From assembly GCF_024519315.1 (NCBI RefSeq), contig NZ_JANIIC010000041.1, positions 1 to 64,000 of the forward strand: DNA of 64,000 nucleotides, given 5' to 3'. Below are positions 52,034-61,280 of the stretch, piece after piece (within the stretch, counting starts at the first letter, position 1; each line of letters opens with the position of its first letter). Position numbers and translations under genes: made by a program. The DNA comes from Streptomyces malaysiensis subsp. samsunensis (GTDB lineage Bacteria > Actinomycetota > Actinomycetes > Streptomycetales > Streptomycetaceae). Under the pieces are notes generated by a model. That model ran no database searches. It was not told where the DNA came from and worked only from the letters and a program-made list of their open reading frames with translations.

Positions 52034-52903
52034 ATGCTGCTGACCGATGACGGGGTCTCGATCGAGGCGCGGTACGAACCTTCCCCGGCATCCGGGACCG
52101 AACCCTCCGGCCGGCTCGCGCTGGTGGTCGGGCACGGGTTCACCGGCGCCCTCGAACGCCCCGCGCTACGGCGGGTGGCCTCGGCGTTTCACCAGCACAC
52201 GGCCGTGATCACATTCTCGTTCCGGGGCCATGGCAGGTCCGGCGGACGGTCCACGGTCGGCGATCGCGAAGTGCTGGACCTGGCCGCCGCGGTGCGCTGG
52301 GCGCGACGGCTCGGACATCGGCGGGTCGCCACGGTCGGCTTCTCGATGGGCGGCTCGGTGGTGATCCGGCAGGCGGCGCTGTCCGGGAAGAACGATCAAA
52401 TCCGGCCGATGCAAGACATACCCCACGGGGAGCGCACAGGGCGCTCGCCGGGGCGCACGGACCGAGCGAACGGGGAACCCACCACCGCTCCCGGCGAGGC
52501 CGCCGACGGCGCCGCGCCCGACGCCGTGGTCTCGGTGAGCGCACCCGCCCGCTGGTACTACCGCGGCACCGCGCCCATGCGGCGGGTCCACTGGGCGGTC
52601 ACCCGGCCGGCCGGACGGCTGGTCTCCCGCTACGGGCTGGGCACCCGGATCGACCCCCGCGGCTGGGACGTCGATCCGCTGCCCCCGGTGGCCGCGGCGC
52701 CGCTGATCGCCCCGACGCCGCTGCTGATCGTGCATGGCGACCGGGATCCGTACTTCCCGCTGGACCATCCGCGGATGCTGGCGTCGGCGGCGGACCCGGC
52801 CACCTCGGAGCTGTGGATCGAACCGGGCTTCGGCCACGCCGAGACCGCCGCCTCCCCCGCCCTGCTGACCCGTATCGCCGACTGGGCCGCGGCCAACGCC
52901 TGA
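52034..52903 (+). CDS. Alpha/beta-hydrolase with an internal insertion
   Basis: 289 aa. Oxyanion HGFTG, nucleophile elbow GFSMGG (Ser about 104), Asp in HGDRDPYFP, His in GFGHAET: a full triad. Residues about 119-162 (KNDQIRPMQDIPHGERTGRS...) interrupt the fold between ...QAALSG and DAVVSVSAP, with atypical codons (AAT-, CAA-, ATA-type). ATG 52034 is preferred over ATG 51962 because the intervening 24 codons (ACA TGT GGA GCT CAA TCT...) lack the usual G/C third positions. Substrate unknown. Confidence 0.82.
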   Translation: MLLTDDGVSIEARYEPSPASGTEPSGRLALVVGHGFTGALERPALRRVASAFHQHTAVITFSFRGHGRSGGRSTVGDREVLDLAAAVRWARRLGHRRVATVGFSMGGSVVIRQAALSGKNDQIRPMQDIPHGERTGRSPGRTDRANGEPTTAPGEAADGAAPDAVVSVSAPARWYYRGTAPMRRVHWAVTRPAGRLVSRYGLGTRIDPRGWDVDPLPPVAAAPLIAPTPLLIVHGDRDPYFPLDHPRMLASAADPATSELWIEPGFGHAETAASPALLTRIADWAAANA

Positions 52904-52951
52904 GCGGCGTACGGCCGAGCGGTCGGCTGCTCCGGCTGTCCGGCGCTCCGG

Positions 52952-54943
52952 CTATTCGGCCGGTCGGCTATGCGGCCGGTCGGCTACTCGGGCCTCCGCC
53001 ACCGGCTCGGCGAACTGGGACGCGTAGAGCCGGGCGTACGCACCGCCGGCCGCGAGGAGCGCGTCATGGGAGCCCTGCTCCACGATCCGCCCCGACTCCA
53101 TCACCAGGATCACGTCCGCGTCCCGGATGGTCGACAGCCGGTGCGCGATCACAAAGCTGGTGCGGCCGCTCCGCAGCGAGGCCATCGCCCGCTGGATGAG
53201 GACCTCGGTGCGGGTGTCGACCGAGCTGGTGGCCTCGTCCAGCACCAGGATCGACGGCTCGGCGAGGAACGCCCGCGCGATCGTGATCAGCTGCTTCTCA
53301 CCGGCGCTGACGTTGGAGCCCTCTTCGTCGATCACCGTGTCGTAGCCGTCCGGCAGCATCCGTACGAAGCGGTCCACATAGGTGGCCTTCGCCGCCGCCA
53401 CGATCTTCTCGAAACCGGCGCCCTGCGCGCCGTACGCGATGTTCTCGGCGATCGTCCCGCCGAACAGCCAGGTGTCCTGGAGGACCATCCCGAAATGGGA
53501 GCGCAGCTCCTCCCGTGACATCTCGGCGATGTTCACCCCGTCGAGCGTGATCCGCCCGCCGCTGACCTCGTAGAACCGCATCAGCAGATTGACCAGCGTG
53601 GTCTTCCCCGCGCCGGTCGGCCCGACGATGGCCACGGTCTGCCCCGGCCGCACCGACAGCGACAGACCCTCGATGAGCGGCTTGTCCGGCTGGTAGCGGA
53701 AGGCGACCTCCTCGAACGCGACCTGCCCGCGCACCACCTCCGGCCGCCGCGCCGCCACCGGCCCCGCGCTCTGCTCCGGCGCGTCCAGCAGTTCGAAGAC
53801 CCGCTCGGCGGAGGCCACGCCCGACTGGACCATGTTGGCCATGGAGGCCACCTGGGTGAGCGGCTGGCTGAACTGCCGGGTGTACTGGACGAACGCCTGG
53901 ACGTCGCCGATCGACAGCGCGCCGGAGGCCACCCGGAGCCCGCCGACCACGGCCACCAGCACATAGTTGAGATTGCCGATGAACATCATCGAGGGCTGGA
54001 TCAGCCCGGAGATGAACTGGGCCCGGAAGCCCGCCTCGTAGAGCTTGTCGTTCTGCTCCCGGAACAGCTCCGCGGACTCCTTCTCCCGCCCGAAGACCTT
54101 CACCAGCGAATGGCCGGTGTACATCTCCTCGATATGGGCGTTGAGCTTGCCCGTGGTCTTCCACTGGGCCACGAACTGGGGCTGTGCGCGCTTGCCGATG
54201 CGCGTCGTCACCCACACCGAGACCGGGACGGTGATCAGCGCCACCAGCGCCAGCAGCGGCGAGATCCAGAACATCATCGACAGCACGCCCACGATCATCA
54301 GCAGCGAGGCCATGATCTGGCTGAGGGTCTGCTGGAGCGTCTGCTGGATGTTGTCGATGTCGTTGGTGGCACGGGAGAGCACCTCGCCGCGCGACTGCTT
54401 GTCGAAGTACGAGAGCGGCAGCCGCGCCAGCTTGTGCTCCACGTCCTCGCGCAGCCGGAAGACCGAGCGCTGGACGACGACCGTGGCCACCCGCGCCTGG
54501 AGGAGGTTCAGGAGCGAGGAGACGACATACAGCGCCGTGACCCACAGCAGGACGACGCCGACCGCGTGGAAGTCGATGCCCTGGCCGGGGGTGACGTCCA
54601 TCGAGGCGACCATGTCGGCGACCGTGCCCTGGTCCCTGTCCCGCAGCCACTGGACAGCCTGCTCCTTGCTGACGCCATCGGGCAGCTGCCGTCCGACGAT
54701 GCCCGCGAAGATCAGGTCGGTGGCCGCGCCGAGGATCTTCGGGCCCACCACCGAAAGACCGATGCTGACCGTGCCCAGCGCGAGCACCAGCAGCGCGATA
54801 CCGCGCTCGGGGCGGAGCCGGGCCAGCAGCCGGCGGCTGGAGCCGCGGAAGTCCATGGACCGCTCGGTGGGCTGCCCGCCCATGAAACGCCCGGGCCCGG
54901 CGGCGGGCGCCGGGCCCCGGCGGGGCGCCGTGGTGCCGCTCAT
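52952..54943 (-). CDS. ABC exporter subunit (TM domain plus ATPase), second gene of pair
   Basis: 663 aa. Six-helix type-1 exporter domain (about 45-370), then ATPase with Walker A GPTGAGKTT, Q-loop VLQDTW, signature NVSAGEKQL, Walker B ILVLDEATSS and H-loop AHRLST. The signature is VSAGEKQ, a mild change from LSGGQ. ATG 54943 overlaps the stop of the short linker reading frame (ATGA). It likely forms a heterodimer with the upstream subunit to export a lipid or drug. Confidence 0.93.
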   Translation of the reverse strand: MSGTTAPRRGPAPAAGPGRFMGGQPTERSMDFRGSSRRLLARLRPERGIALLVLALGTVSIGLSVVGPKILGAATDLIFAGIVGRQLPDGVSKEQAVQWLRDRDQGTVADMVASMDVTPGQGIDFHAVGVVLLWVTALYVVSSLLNLLQARVATVVVQRSVFRLREDVEHKLARLPLSYFDKQSRGEVLSRATNDIDNIQQTLQQTLSQIMASLLMIVGVLSMMFWISPLLALVALITVPVSVWVTTRIGKRAQPQFVAQWKTTGKLNAHIEEMYTGHSLVKVFGREKESAELFREQNDKLYEAGFRAQFISGLIQPSMMFIGNLNYVLVAVVGGLRVASGALSIGDVQAFVQYTRQFSQPLTQVASMANMVQSGVASAERVFELLDAPEQSAGPVAARRPEVVRGQVAFEEVAFRYQPDKPLIEGLSLSVRPGQTVAIVGPTGAGKTTLVNLLMRFYEVSGGRITLDGVNIAEMSREELRSHFGMVLQDTWLFGGTIAENIAYGAQGAGFEKIVAAAKATYVDRFVRMLPDGYDTVIDEEGSNVSAGEKQLITIARAFLAEPSILVLDEATSSVDTRTEVLIQRAMASLRSGRTSFVIAHRLSTIRDADVILVMESGRIVEQGSHDALLAAGGAYARLYASQFAEPVAEARVADRPHSRPAE

Positions 54944-55062
54944 GCGGCGTCTCTTACATTCGCCCCGCTGCGCCAGCAGCTGATGTAGCTGTCGCCCACG
55001 CGGCGCGGAGGTGCGGCTTTCGTCGTCTTCCGCGGCGCGGTGGCCGTGCGTGCGTCGCTCAT
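54940..55062 (-). CDS. 40-residue linker reading frame between two ABC genes
   Basis: ATG 55062 overlaps the stop of the upstream ABC gene (ATGA), and its own stop overlaps the ATG of the downstream ABC gene (ATGA). The product is MSDARTATAPRKTTKAAPPR followed by a short tail with one Cys and Trp; the start is basic. It may be only a ribosome-relay device or a true small peptide. No other homologue is claimed. Confidence 0.45.
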   Translation of the reverse strand: MSDARTATAPRKTTKAAPPRRVGDSYISCWRSGANVRDAA

Positions 55063-56807
55063 GCCGCTTCCTCCTCGGTGAGCTGGGAGAGCACGATCTC
55101 GCGGTAGGTCTTGTTGCCGGCCATCAGCTCGCCGTGGGTACCGGCGCCGACGATCCGGCCCGCGTCGAGCACGACGATCAGGTCGGCGCCCCGGATGGTG
55201 GACACCCGCTGGGCGACGATGACGACCGTCGCGCTCTCCGTCTCGTCCACGAGCGCCGCCCTCAGCCGGGCGTCGGTGGCGTAGTCGAGCGCGGAGAAGG
55301 AGTCGTCGAAGAGATAGACGGACGGCCTGCCGACCAGGGCGCGGGCGATCGCCAGCCGCTGCCGCTGACCGCCGGAGACATTGGTCCCGCCCTGGGCGAT
55401 CGGGGAGTCCAGACCGTCCTCCATGGACTCCACGAACTCCCGCGCCTGGGCGGTCTCCAGGGCCCGCCACAGCTCCTCGTCGGTGGCGCCGGGGTCGCCG
55501 TACCGCAGGTTCGAGGCGACCGTGCCGGCGAAGAGATACGGCTTCTGGGGGACGAGCCCGACGGTCCGGGTCATCACCCCCGGGTCGAGGTCGCGCACAT
55601 CCACGCCGCCGATGTGAACACTGCCGTCGGTCGCGTCGAACAGCCGCGGCACCAGCCCGAGCAGGGTCGACTTGCCGCTGCCCGTGGAGCCGATGACGGC
55701 GGTGGTCCGGCCGGGCCGGGCGATCAGCGAGATGTCGCGCAGCACCGGCTCATCGGCGCCGGGGTAGCGGAACTCCACTCCCCGCAGCTCCAGCAGGCCC
55801 CGTCCGGCGTCGGCGGGCACGGGCGCCACGGGCTGGAGCGGCGGTACGACACTGGTCACGGTGTCCAGCACTTCCTGGACGCGCTCGGCGCACACCTCGG
55901 CCCGCGGCACCATCATGAACATGAAGGTGGCCATCATCACGGACGTCAGGATCTGCATCAGATAGCTGAGGAACGCGGTCAGCGCGCCGACCTGCATCCC
56001 ACCGCTGTCGATGCGGTGCCCGCCGAACCAGACGACGGCCACGCTGGAGACGTTCACCACCAGCATCACGGCGGGGAACATCAGCGACATCAGCCGTCCG
56101 GCGCGCAGCGAGACATCCATCAGCCCGGTGTTGGCGGCACGGAAGCGGTCGCGCTCATGGGTGTCGCGGACGAAGGCCCGGATCACCCGGATGCCGGTGA
56201 TCTGCTCGCGCAGCACCCGGTTGACGGTGTCGATGCGCTCCTGGACATGACGGAACAGCGGCCGCATCCGGCGGGCGATGAGCGTGACGACGAGGCCCAG
56301 GGCCGGAACGATGAGCAGAAGCAGCCCCGACAGCGGAACGTCCTGGTCGAGCGCCATGACGACACCGCCGACGCACATGATCGGCGCCGAGACCATCAGC
56401 GTGAAGGCCAGCAGGCACACCATCTGCACCTGCTGCACATCGTTGGTGGTACGGGTGATCAAGGACGGCGCCCCGAAGTGGCCCATCTCACGCGCGGAGA
56501 AGGACTGCACCCGGTCGAAGACGGCGGCGCGCACATCGCGGCCGAGCGCCATGGAGGTGCGCGCGCTGAAGTAGACGGCTCCCGCGGCGCAGACGATCTG
56601 GACGAAAGTGACGGCGATCATCAGCCCGCCGACACGGAGGATGTAGCCGGTGTCGCCCTTCACCACTCCGCTGTCGATGATGTCCGCGTTCAGCGCGGGC
56701 AGGTAGAGCGTGGCGAGGGTCTGCACCAACTGCAATAAGACGATCAGCGTGATCGTTCGGGTATAGGGCCTCAGATACGCCCGTATCAGTCGTACCAGCA
56801 CACGCAA
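55059..56807 (-). CDS. ABC exporter subunit (TM domain plus ATPase), first gene of pair
   Basis: 582 aa. Six-helix domain (about 15-310), then ATPase with Walker A GSTGSGKST, Q-loop VPQKPYLF, signature NVSGGQRQR, Walker B VYLFDDSFSALD and H-loop (VAQRVST). In Walker B the usual DE is DD, and the H-loop His reads Gln, so this half may have a degenerate ATP site, as in many heterodimers. First in-frame codon is TTG 56807; GTG 56801 with AAGG nearby is an alternative. Confidence 0.92.
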   Translation of the reverse strand: MRVLVRLIRAYLRPYTRTITLIVLLQLVQTLATLYLPALNADIIDSGVVKGDTGYILRVGGLMIAVTFVQIVCAAGAVYFSARTSMALGRDVRAAVFDRVQSFSAREMGHFGAPSLITRTTNDVQQVQMVCLLAFTLMVSAPIMCVGGVVMALDQDVPLSGLLLLIVPALGLVVTLIARRMRPLFRHVQERIDTVNRVLREQITGIRVIRAFVRDTHERDRFRAANTGLMDVSLRAGRLMSLMFPAVMLVVNVSSVAVVWFGGHRIDSGGMQVGALTAFLSYLMQILTSVMMATFMFMMVPRAEVCAERVQEVLDTVTSVVPPLQPVAPVPADAGRGLLELRGVEFRYPGADEPVLRDISLIARPGRTTAVIGSTGSGKSTLLGLVPRLFDATDGSVHIGGVDVRDLDPGVMTRTVGLVPQKPYLFAGTVASNLRYGDPGATDEELWRALETAQAREFVESMEDGLDSPIAQGGTNVSGGQRQRLAIARALVGRPSVYLFDDSFSALDYATDARLRAALVDETESATVVIVAQRVSTIRGADLIVVLDAGRIVGAGTHGELMAGNKTYREIVLSQLTEEEAA

Positions 56808-56922
56808 ACCTTAAGTGACTCTCGTCCCGAACCGGCCGTATTTTCGACGAACCGAGCGTGGTCCCGGTCGCGGGCCCGAACCCGTCATCATGGAGGCGGC
56901 AGAAGACGGGAAAGGGATCGCG

Positions 56923-57198
56923 ATGGCGATGATGAACACGCCCGCCGGGACCATCCGGTACTGGGCCGCCGCCCGCGCCGCGGCCGGTACCTCGGAGGAG
57001 CCGTACACCGCGTGGACGCTGGCGGAGGCGCTCGACACGGCCCGGGAGCGGCACACGGCACGGCCGGAGTTCGCACGGGTCCTGCTGCGCTGTGCGTTTC
57101 TGGTCGATGGAACCCCGGTCGGCACCCGCGACCACAAGACGATCCAACTCGCCGAGGGCGGCACGGTCGAGGTGCTCCCGCCGTTCGCAGGAGGGTGA
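56923..57198 (+). CDS. MoaD/ThiS-like sulfur-carrier protein
   Basis: 91 aa, beta-grasp fold by pattern (GTIRYWAAARAAAGTSEE, ending AEGGTVEVLPPFAGG). The C-terminal Gly-Gly is the site for adenylation and thiocarboxylation. It may supply sulfur for molybdopterin or another cofactor. ATG 56923 follows GGGAAAGGG; upstream frame lacks conservation. Rhodanese and DsrE genes a few kb downstream fit a sulfur-trafficking theme. The stop overlaps a GTG of the next frame. Confidence 0.85.
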   Translation: MAMMNTPAGTIRYWAAARAAAGTSEEPYTAWTLAEALDTARERHTARPEFARVLLRCAFLVDGTPVGTRDHKTIQLAEGGTVEVLPPFAGG

Positions 57199-57209
57199 AC
57201 CCCGAGCTC

Positions 57210-58706
57210 ATGAGCAACCAGCCGCATCAACCCCACGAGCCTCATCAGCCTCATCAGCAGCAGGGACAGCAGCAGCCGTATCCCCCGTACGGGGCGTACG
57301 AGGCTCCTTACGGTGGATACGACCAGAGCGGGCATCCTTACGGCGGCCACGGCGGTCCGGGCCATGGCGGTCCCGGCGACCCTGGCGGTCCGGGCGGTCC
57401 CGGCGGCAACGGACATGGCGCCCAGCAGCCGGCCGACTGGCCGGGGTACGAGGGGTATCCGCAGCAGCAGGGGTACGCCCAGGGTCAGCCGCAGCAGTAC
57501 CAGCACCCGCAGCAGCACCAATACCAGCAGCAGCCGTACGCGGACCCTTATGCCACCGCCCAGCAGGGCCAGCAGGGTCACCACGGGCAGCAGCCGCACC
57601 CGGGGCACCAGGGCCAGCAGGCACACCAGGGCCACCAGGGCCACCAGGGGCAGTACGCCCAGGGCTGGGACCAGCAGCAGCACCCGTACCAGCCCGCCGA
57701 CCCGTCCCAGGCGCCGCGCCGGCCCCAGACCGTGGCACAGGCCCAGACGCAGGCCCACCCACAGGCACAGGCTCACGCCCAGACGCAGGCCAATCCACAG
57801 GTACCGGCCCACCCACAGGCACAGGCCCACGCGCAGGCTCACGCCCACGCACAGGCCCACGCCCAGGCCGAGACACAGGCCATGCCCGCCGCCGCGACCG
57901 CGACCGCCGAGCCGCCCGCCGCGCAGCCCGACCGGCCGCTCACCGCCGCCGAGAAGGCCCGTGCCGAGGGCCGTCCGCAGATCCTCCACCCGGGGTTCGT
58001 CCCCGCCGCCCTGACCTCCGCGCTCGCCGCCCTGCTCGCGGCCACCGCGCCGCTGGGCCGCCCGGCGGTCGCCGTCGTGGTGGCGGTGCTGCAAGCGGTC
58101 ACAGCGGCCGGCTGGTTCCGGCTGAACGGCATGTGGCCCGCCCGGCAGGGCATCGCGCTCGCCTTCGCGGGCGGTCTGGCCGCCGATGTCGGTCTGCTCG
58201 CCACCGAGCCCGGGCACGCGCCGATGGTCGTCATCGGCACCATCGGCGTCTGGCTGCTGCTGGTGCTGGTCCTCCAGCTGCGCAGCCACGCCTCCCCGGA
58301 CGAGCGGCTGTACGGCCTCACGGCCGCCGTGGCGTCCACGGCCCTCGCGGTGCTCGCGGGCGGCTATCTGGCCGCCGTCGCCGAGTCCTCGGACGCCGTC
58401 GTGGTGGGGGCGGCCGCCGTCGCCGTGGGCCTGCTGGTCCGGGCGCTGCCGCTGCCGACCGCGGCCGCCGTCGTAGTCGCTCTGGCGGCTGCCACGGGCG
58501 GCGGGGTCGGGGCCGGACAGCTCACCGGAACGGGCACCTCCACCGCCGCCCTGCTCGGGTTCGCGGCCGGGGCGTGCGCGCTGATCGGGCACCGGGTCGC
58601 CAGCTACGACTACCCCTCGCGCTTCGTCCATATGACGGCCGGTGTGGCACTGCCGCTGGCGGCCGCCGCCCCCGTGGTCTATGTGATCGGTCGCGCTATG
58701 GGCTGA
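57210..58706 (+). CDS. Gln/His/Pro-rich tail plus multi-helix membrane protein
   Basis: 498 aa. The first about 250 residues are a disordered cytoplasmic tail with PYGGYDQ, HQGHQGHQGQ, and a run of AQ/HAQ repeats (HAQAHAHAQAHAQA). After a basic TAAEKARAEGR segment come about ten short hydrophobic helices (from residue 270 to the end). Function unknown. ATG 57210 is used; GTG 57195 overlaps the MoaD-like stop (GTGA) and could be a coupled start. Confidence 0.75.
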   Translation: MSNQPHQPHEPHQPHQQQGQQQPYPPYGAYEAPYGGYDQSGHPYGGHGGPGHGGPGDPGGPGGPGGNGHGAQQPADWPGYEGYPQQQGYAQGQPQQYQHPQQHQYQQQPYADPYATAQQGQQGHHGQQPHPGHQGQQAHQGHQGHQGQYAQGWDQQQHPYQPADPSQAPRRPQTVAQAQTQAHPQAQAHAQTQANPQVPAHPQAQAHAQAHAHAQAHAQAETQAMPAAATATAEPPAAQPDRPLTAAEKARAEGRPQILHPGFVPAALTSALAALLAATAPLGRPAVAVVVAVLQAVTAAGWFRLNGMWPARQGIALAFAGGLAADVGLLATEPGHAPMVVIGTIGVWLLLVLVLQLRSHASPDERLYGLTAAVASTALAVLAGGYLAAVAESSDAVVVGAAAVAVGLLVRALPLPTAAAVVVALAAATGGGVGAGQLTGTGTSTAALLGFAAGACALIGHRVASYDYPSRFVHMTAGVALPLAAAAPVVYVIGRAMG

Positions 58707-58790
58707 CTGCCCGGCTCCCGCTCATTTGCTCCGGATAGGCTCGCAGACCTCAGGCGAGCGCCTGAGCGAGAGCCTGGGGGACCCACGCAC

Positions 58791-59477
58791 ATGCGCGCAC
58801 TACGGATCACACTGATCGTCGTCGTGATACTCGGCGGCCTCTTCGTGGCCGCCGACCGCATCGCGGTGTACATCGCGGAGTCGAAGGCCGCCGACAAGAT
58901 CAAGAGTTCGCAGGGCCTCACCACCACGCCCAATGTCTCGATCAAGGGCTTCCCGTTCCTCACCCAGGTCGCGGGGAAGGAGCTGGACGAGGTCGACGTC
59001 GGCGTGGACGACCTGACGACGGACACGGTCGACGGCCGCAGCGTCCGCGTCACCGAGCTCGACGCCCAGCTGCACGACGTCCGCATCTCGGGCAACTTCT
59101 CGTCCGCCAGCGCCGACCGCGCCACCGGTTCGGCCCACATCGGCTACGCGGACCTCTCACAGGCCGCCGGTCCCGGGGTGACGGTCGCCTACGACCCGTC
59201 CGGGACCAACAAGGTCAAGATCACCGGCAGTCTGCTGGGCCTCAGCCTCACCGCCCACTCCCAGGTCACCATCGTGAACGGCGACACCATCCGGCTGCAC
59301 GCCGACTCCATCCCGGGCGGCGGCATCCCCCAGTGGGAGGACAAGGTGCGCGAGAAGGCCGATATCGAGCGGAAGATCGACGGCCTGCCCACCGGGATGC
59401 GGCTGGAGAAGGTACAGACCACCAAGGACGGCATAGACGTCTCGGTCACGGGTAACAACGTCCAACTGGCGGGCTGA
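58791..59477 (+). CDS. DUF2993 (LmeA-like) protein
   Basis: 228 aa. One N-terminal helix (about 6-22) and a conserved outer domain (SKAADKIKSSQGLTTTPNVSIKGFPFLTQVAGKELDEVDV...). DUF2993 proteins relate to mycobacterial LmeA, which works in lipoglycan/cell-envelope assembly; here the partner is unknown. ATG 58791 follows GGGGGACC after an intergenic stem. Confidence 0.88.
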   Translation: MRALRITLIVVVILGGLFVAADRIAVYIAESKAADKIKSSQGLTTTPNVSIKGFPFLTQVAGKELDEVDVGVDDLTTDTVDGRSVRVTELDAQLHDVRISGNFSSASADRATGSAHIGYADLSQAAGPGVTVAYDPSGTNKVKITGSLLGLSLTAHSQVTIVNGDTIRLHADSIPGGGIPQWEDKVREKADIERKIDGLPTGMRLEKVQTTKDGIDVSVTGNNVQLAG

Positions 59478-59687
59478 CGCGATCACGACCAGGGGCACTC
59501 ACCCACACCCCTGGTCCAATCACTGAGACGATCTCGTCCGCGTATATGGACGCCCGTGGCCGCCGCATACCCCCACACCCCCGCGCACCGGCCGTTCACG
59601 CTTCCCCCATCTCACCTGCCGGACGATGGCGTCTCACGATTCGACATACCGGTGACATGCCTGCTGTCCGTCCCTACGATCGGACGC

Positions 59688-59768
59688 ATGAAGCGACAGG
59701 CGGATCTCACGAAGCGGCGGGCAGTCGACCTGTGCCGCGTCGCCGCCATGCTCTGTCGCGCCATCTGA
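59688..59768 (+). CDS. Leader peptide with Cys codons before sseA
   Basis: 26 aa (MKRQADLTKRRAVDLCRVAA, then MLCRAI). Basic start and two Cys near the end. TACGAT ends 7 nt before the ATG, so it is predicted leaderless. Similar peptides are known upstream of sulfur/cysteine genes in actinobacteria, where ribosome stalling at Cys codons can sense cysteine supply. The sseA start is 160 nt downstream; I did not find a clear terminator stem between them. Confidence 0.75.
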   Translation: MKRQADLTKRRAVDLCRVAAMLCRAI

Positions 59769-59929
59769 ATGGGACCGTGGTCCGTTCACGCACGCCTAGG
59801 ACCGGCCCCCTCTCGGCCCGTCAGCCGGGCCTTCCCGCACCTTCGCTCCTACGCTCGCCGCACGCCCCCCGCGCGGCGTCGCGTCGCGAGCGCGCCCGTA
59901 CCGCCGCAACTGCCCCGGAGGAGAGAGAC

Positions 59930-60769
59930 ATGAGCCGCAGTGACGTCCTGGTGGACGCCGAGTGGGTCCAGGCCCGTATCGACGACCCCAAGACGGTCAT
60001 CGTCGAGGTGGACGAGGACACCTCGGCCTACGACAAGAACCACATCAAGAACGCCATCCGGATCGACTGGAAGCAGGACCTCCAGGACCCGGTGCGCCGT
60101 GACTTCGTCGACCAGGCCGGCTTCGAGAAGCTCCTGTCGGAGAAGGGCATCGCCAACGACGACACGGTCGTCCTCTACGGCGGCAACAACAACTGGTTCG
60201 CGTCCTACGCGTACTGGTACTTCAAGCTCTACGGCCACCAGGACGTCAAGCTGCTCGACGGCGGCCGCAAGAAGTGGGAGCTCGACTCCCGCGACCTGGT
60301 CGCCGAGGTCCCGACCCGTGCGCAGACCGAGTACAAGGCCAAGCCGCAGGACGCCTCCATCCGCGCCTTCCGCGACGAGGTCGTGGAGGCCATCGGCGCG
60401 CTGAACCTCGTCGACGTGCGCTCCCCCGACGAGTTCTCCGGCAAGCTGCTCGCCCCGGCCCACCTCCCCCAGGAGCAGTCGCAGCGTCCGGGCCACGTCC
60501 CGAGCGCCCGCAACATCCCCTGGTCGAAGTCGGCCAACGACGACGGCACCTTCAAGTCCGACGACGAGCTCAAGGAGATCTACGAGGGCGCGGGCGTGGA
60601 CCTGTCGAAGGACACCATCGCCTACTGCCGCATCGGTGAGCGCTCCGCTCACACCTGGTTCGTCCTGCACGAGCTCCTCGGCCAGCCCAACGTCAAGAAC
60701 TACGACGGCTCCTGGACCGAGTACGGCTCGCTGGTCGGCGTGCCGGTCGAGCTCGGCGCCGACAGCTGA
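59930..60769 (+). CDS. sseA: Thiosulfate sulfurtransferase (rhodanese)
   Basis: 279 aa, two rhodanese domains. The active loop CRIGERS (Cys about 233) takes the sulfane sulfur. The N-terminal domain has no Cys in that place. It transfers sulfur from thiosulfate or 3-mercaptopyruvate to acceptors. ATG 59930 follows GGAGGAGAG. A Cys-containing leader peptide upstream and DUF1416 downstream (31 nt gap) form a conserved operon in Streptomyces. Confidence 0.93.
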   Translation: MSRSDVLVDAEWVQARIDDPKTVIVEVDEDTSAYDKNHIKNAIRIDWKQDLQDPVRRDFVDQAGFEKLLSEKGIANDDTVVLYGGNNNWFASYAYWYFKLYGHQDVKLLDGGRKKWELDSRDLVAEVPTRAQTEYKAKPQDASIRAFRDEVVEAIGALNLVDVRSPDEFSGKLLAPAHLPQEQSQRPGHVPSARNIPWSKSANDDGTFKSDDELKEIYEGAGVDLSKDTIAYCRIGERSAHTWFVLHELLGQPNVKNYDGSWTEYGSLVGVPVELGADS

Positions 60770-60800
60770 CCCTCTCCCCCGAACGTAAGGACAGACACCC

Positions 60801-61088
60801 ATGTGTGGAGCCAAGGCCGGCGGCCCCGACGCCTCGACGATCAAGCCCGGTGAGACCACCATCCAGGGTTCGGTGACCCGCGACGGCGAGCCCGTCGCCG
60901 GGTACGTGCGGCTGCTGGACAGCACCGGTGAGTTCACCGCCGAGGTCCCCACCTCCGCGACCGGACAGTTCCGCTTCTACGCCGCGGAGGGCACCTGGAC
61001 GCTGCGTGCCCTGGTTCCCGGCGCCACCGCTGACCGCACGGTCGTCGCCCAGAAGGGCGGGCTGGCGGAGGTCGCCATCGCCGTCTGA
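60801..61088 (+). CDS. DUF1416 protein
   Basis: 95 aa. It begins MCGAKAGGPD with Cys 2, then a transthyretin/CarboxypepD-like beta fold (TTIQGSVTRDGEPVAGYVRLLDSTGEF). It always follows rhodanese genes in actinobacteria, so a sulfur-related role is inferred. ATG 60801 follows AAGGACAG. Confidence 0.88.
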   Translation: MCGAKAGGPDASTIKPGETTIQGSVTRDGEPVAGYVRLLDSTGEFTAEVPTSATGQFRFYAAEGTWTLRALVPGATADRTVVAQKGGLAEVAIAV

Positions 61089-61280
61089 CGGCCACGGCGC
61101 GCCGTGACACACGGTCCGAGGGCCGCACCGCGGGGTTGGACGCCTCGGCGGGGTGCGGCCCTCGGTCCGTCCCGGCCGCGCCGGCCGTTCTCGTCGGCCG
61201 GCCATGGGCTGTCGGCACGGGGGTTCGTCCGCGTCCGCCTTCGCCTATCGGCGTGGCGGTCCCGGACGTACCCTTGAGAT

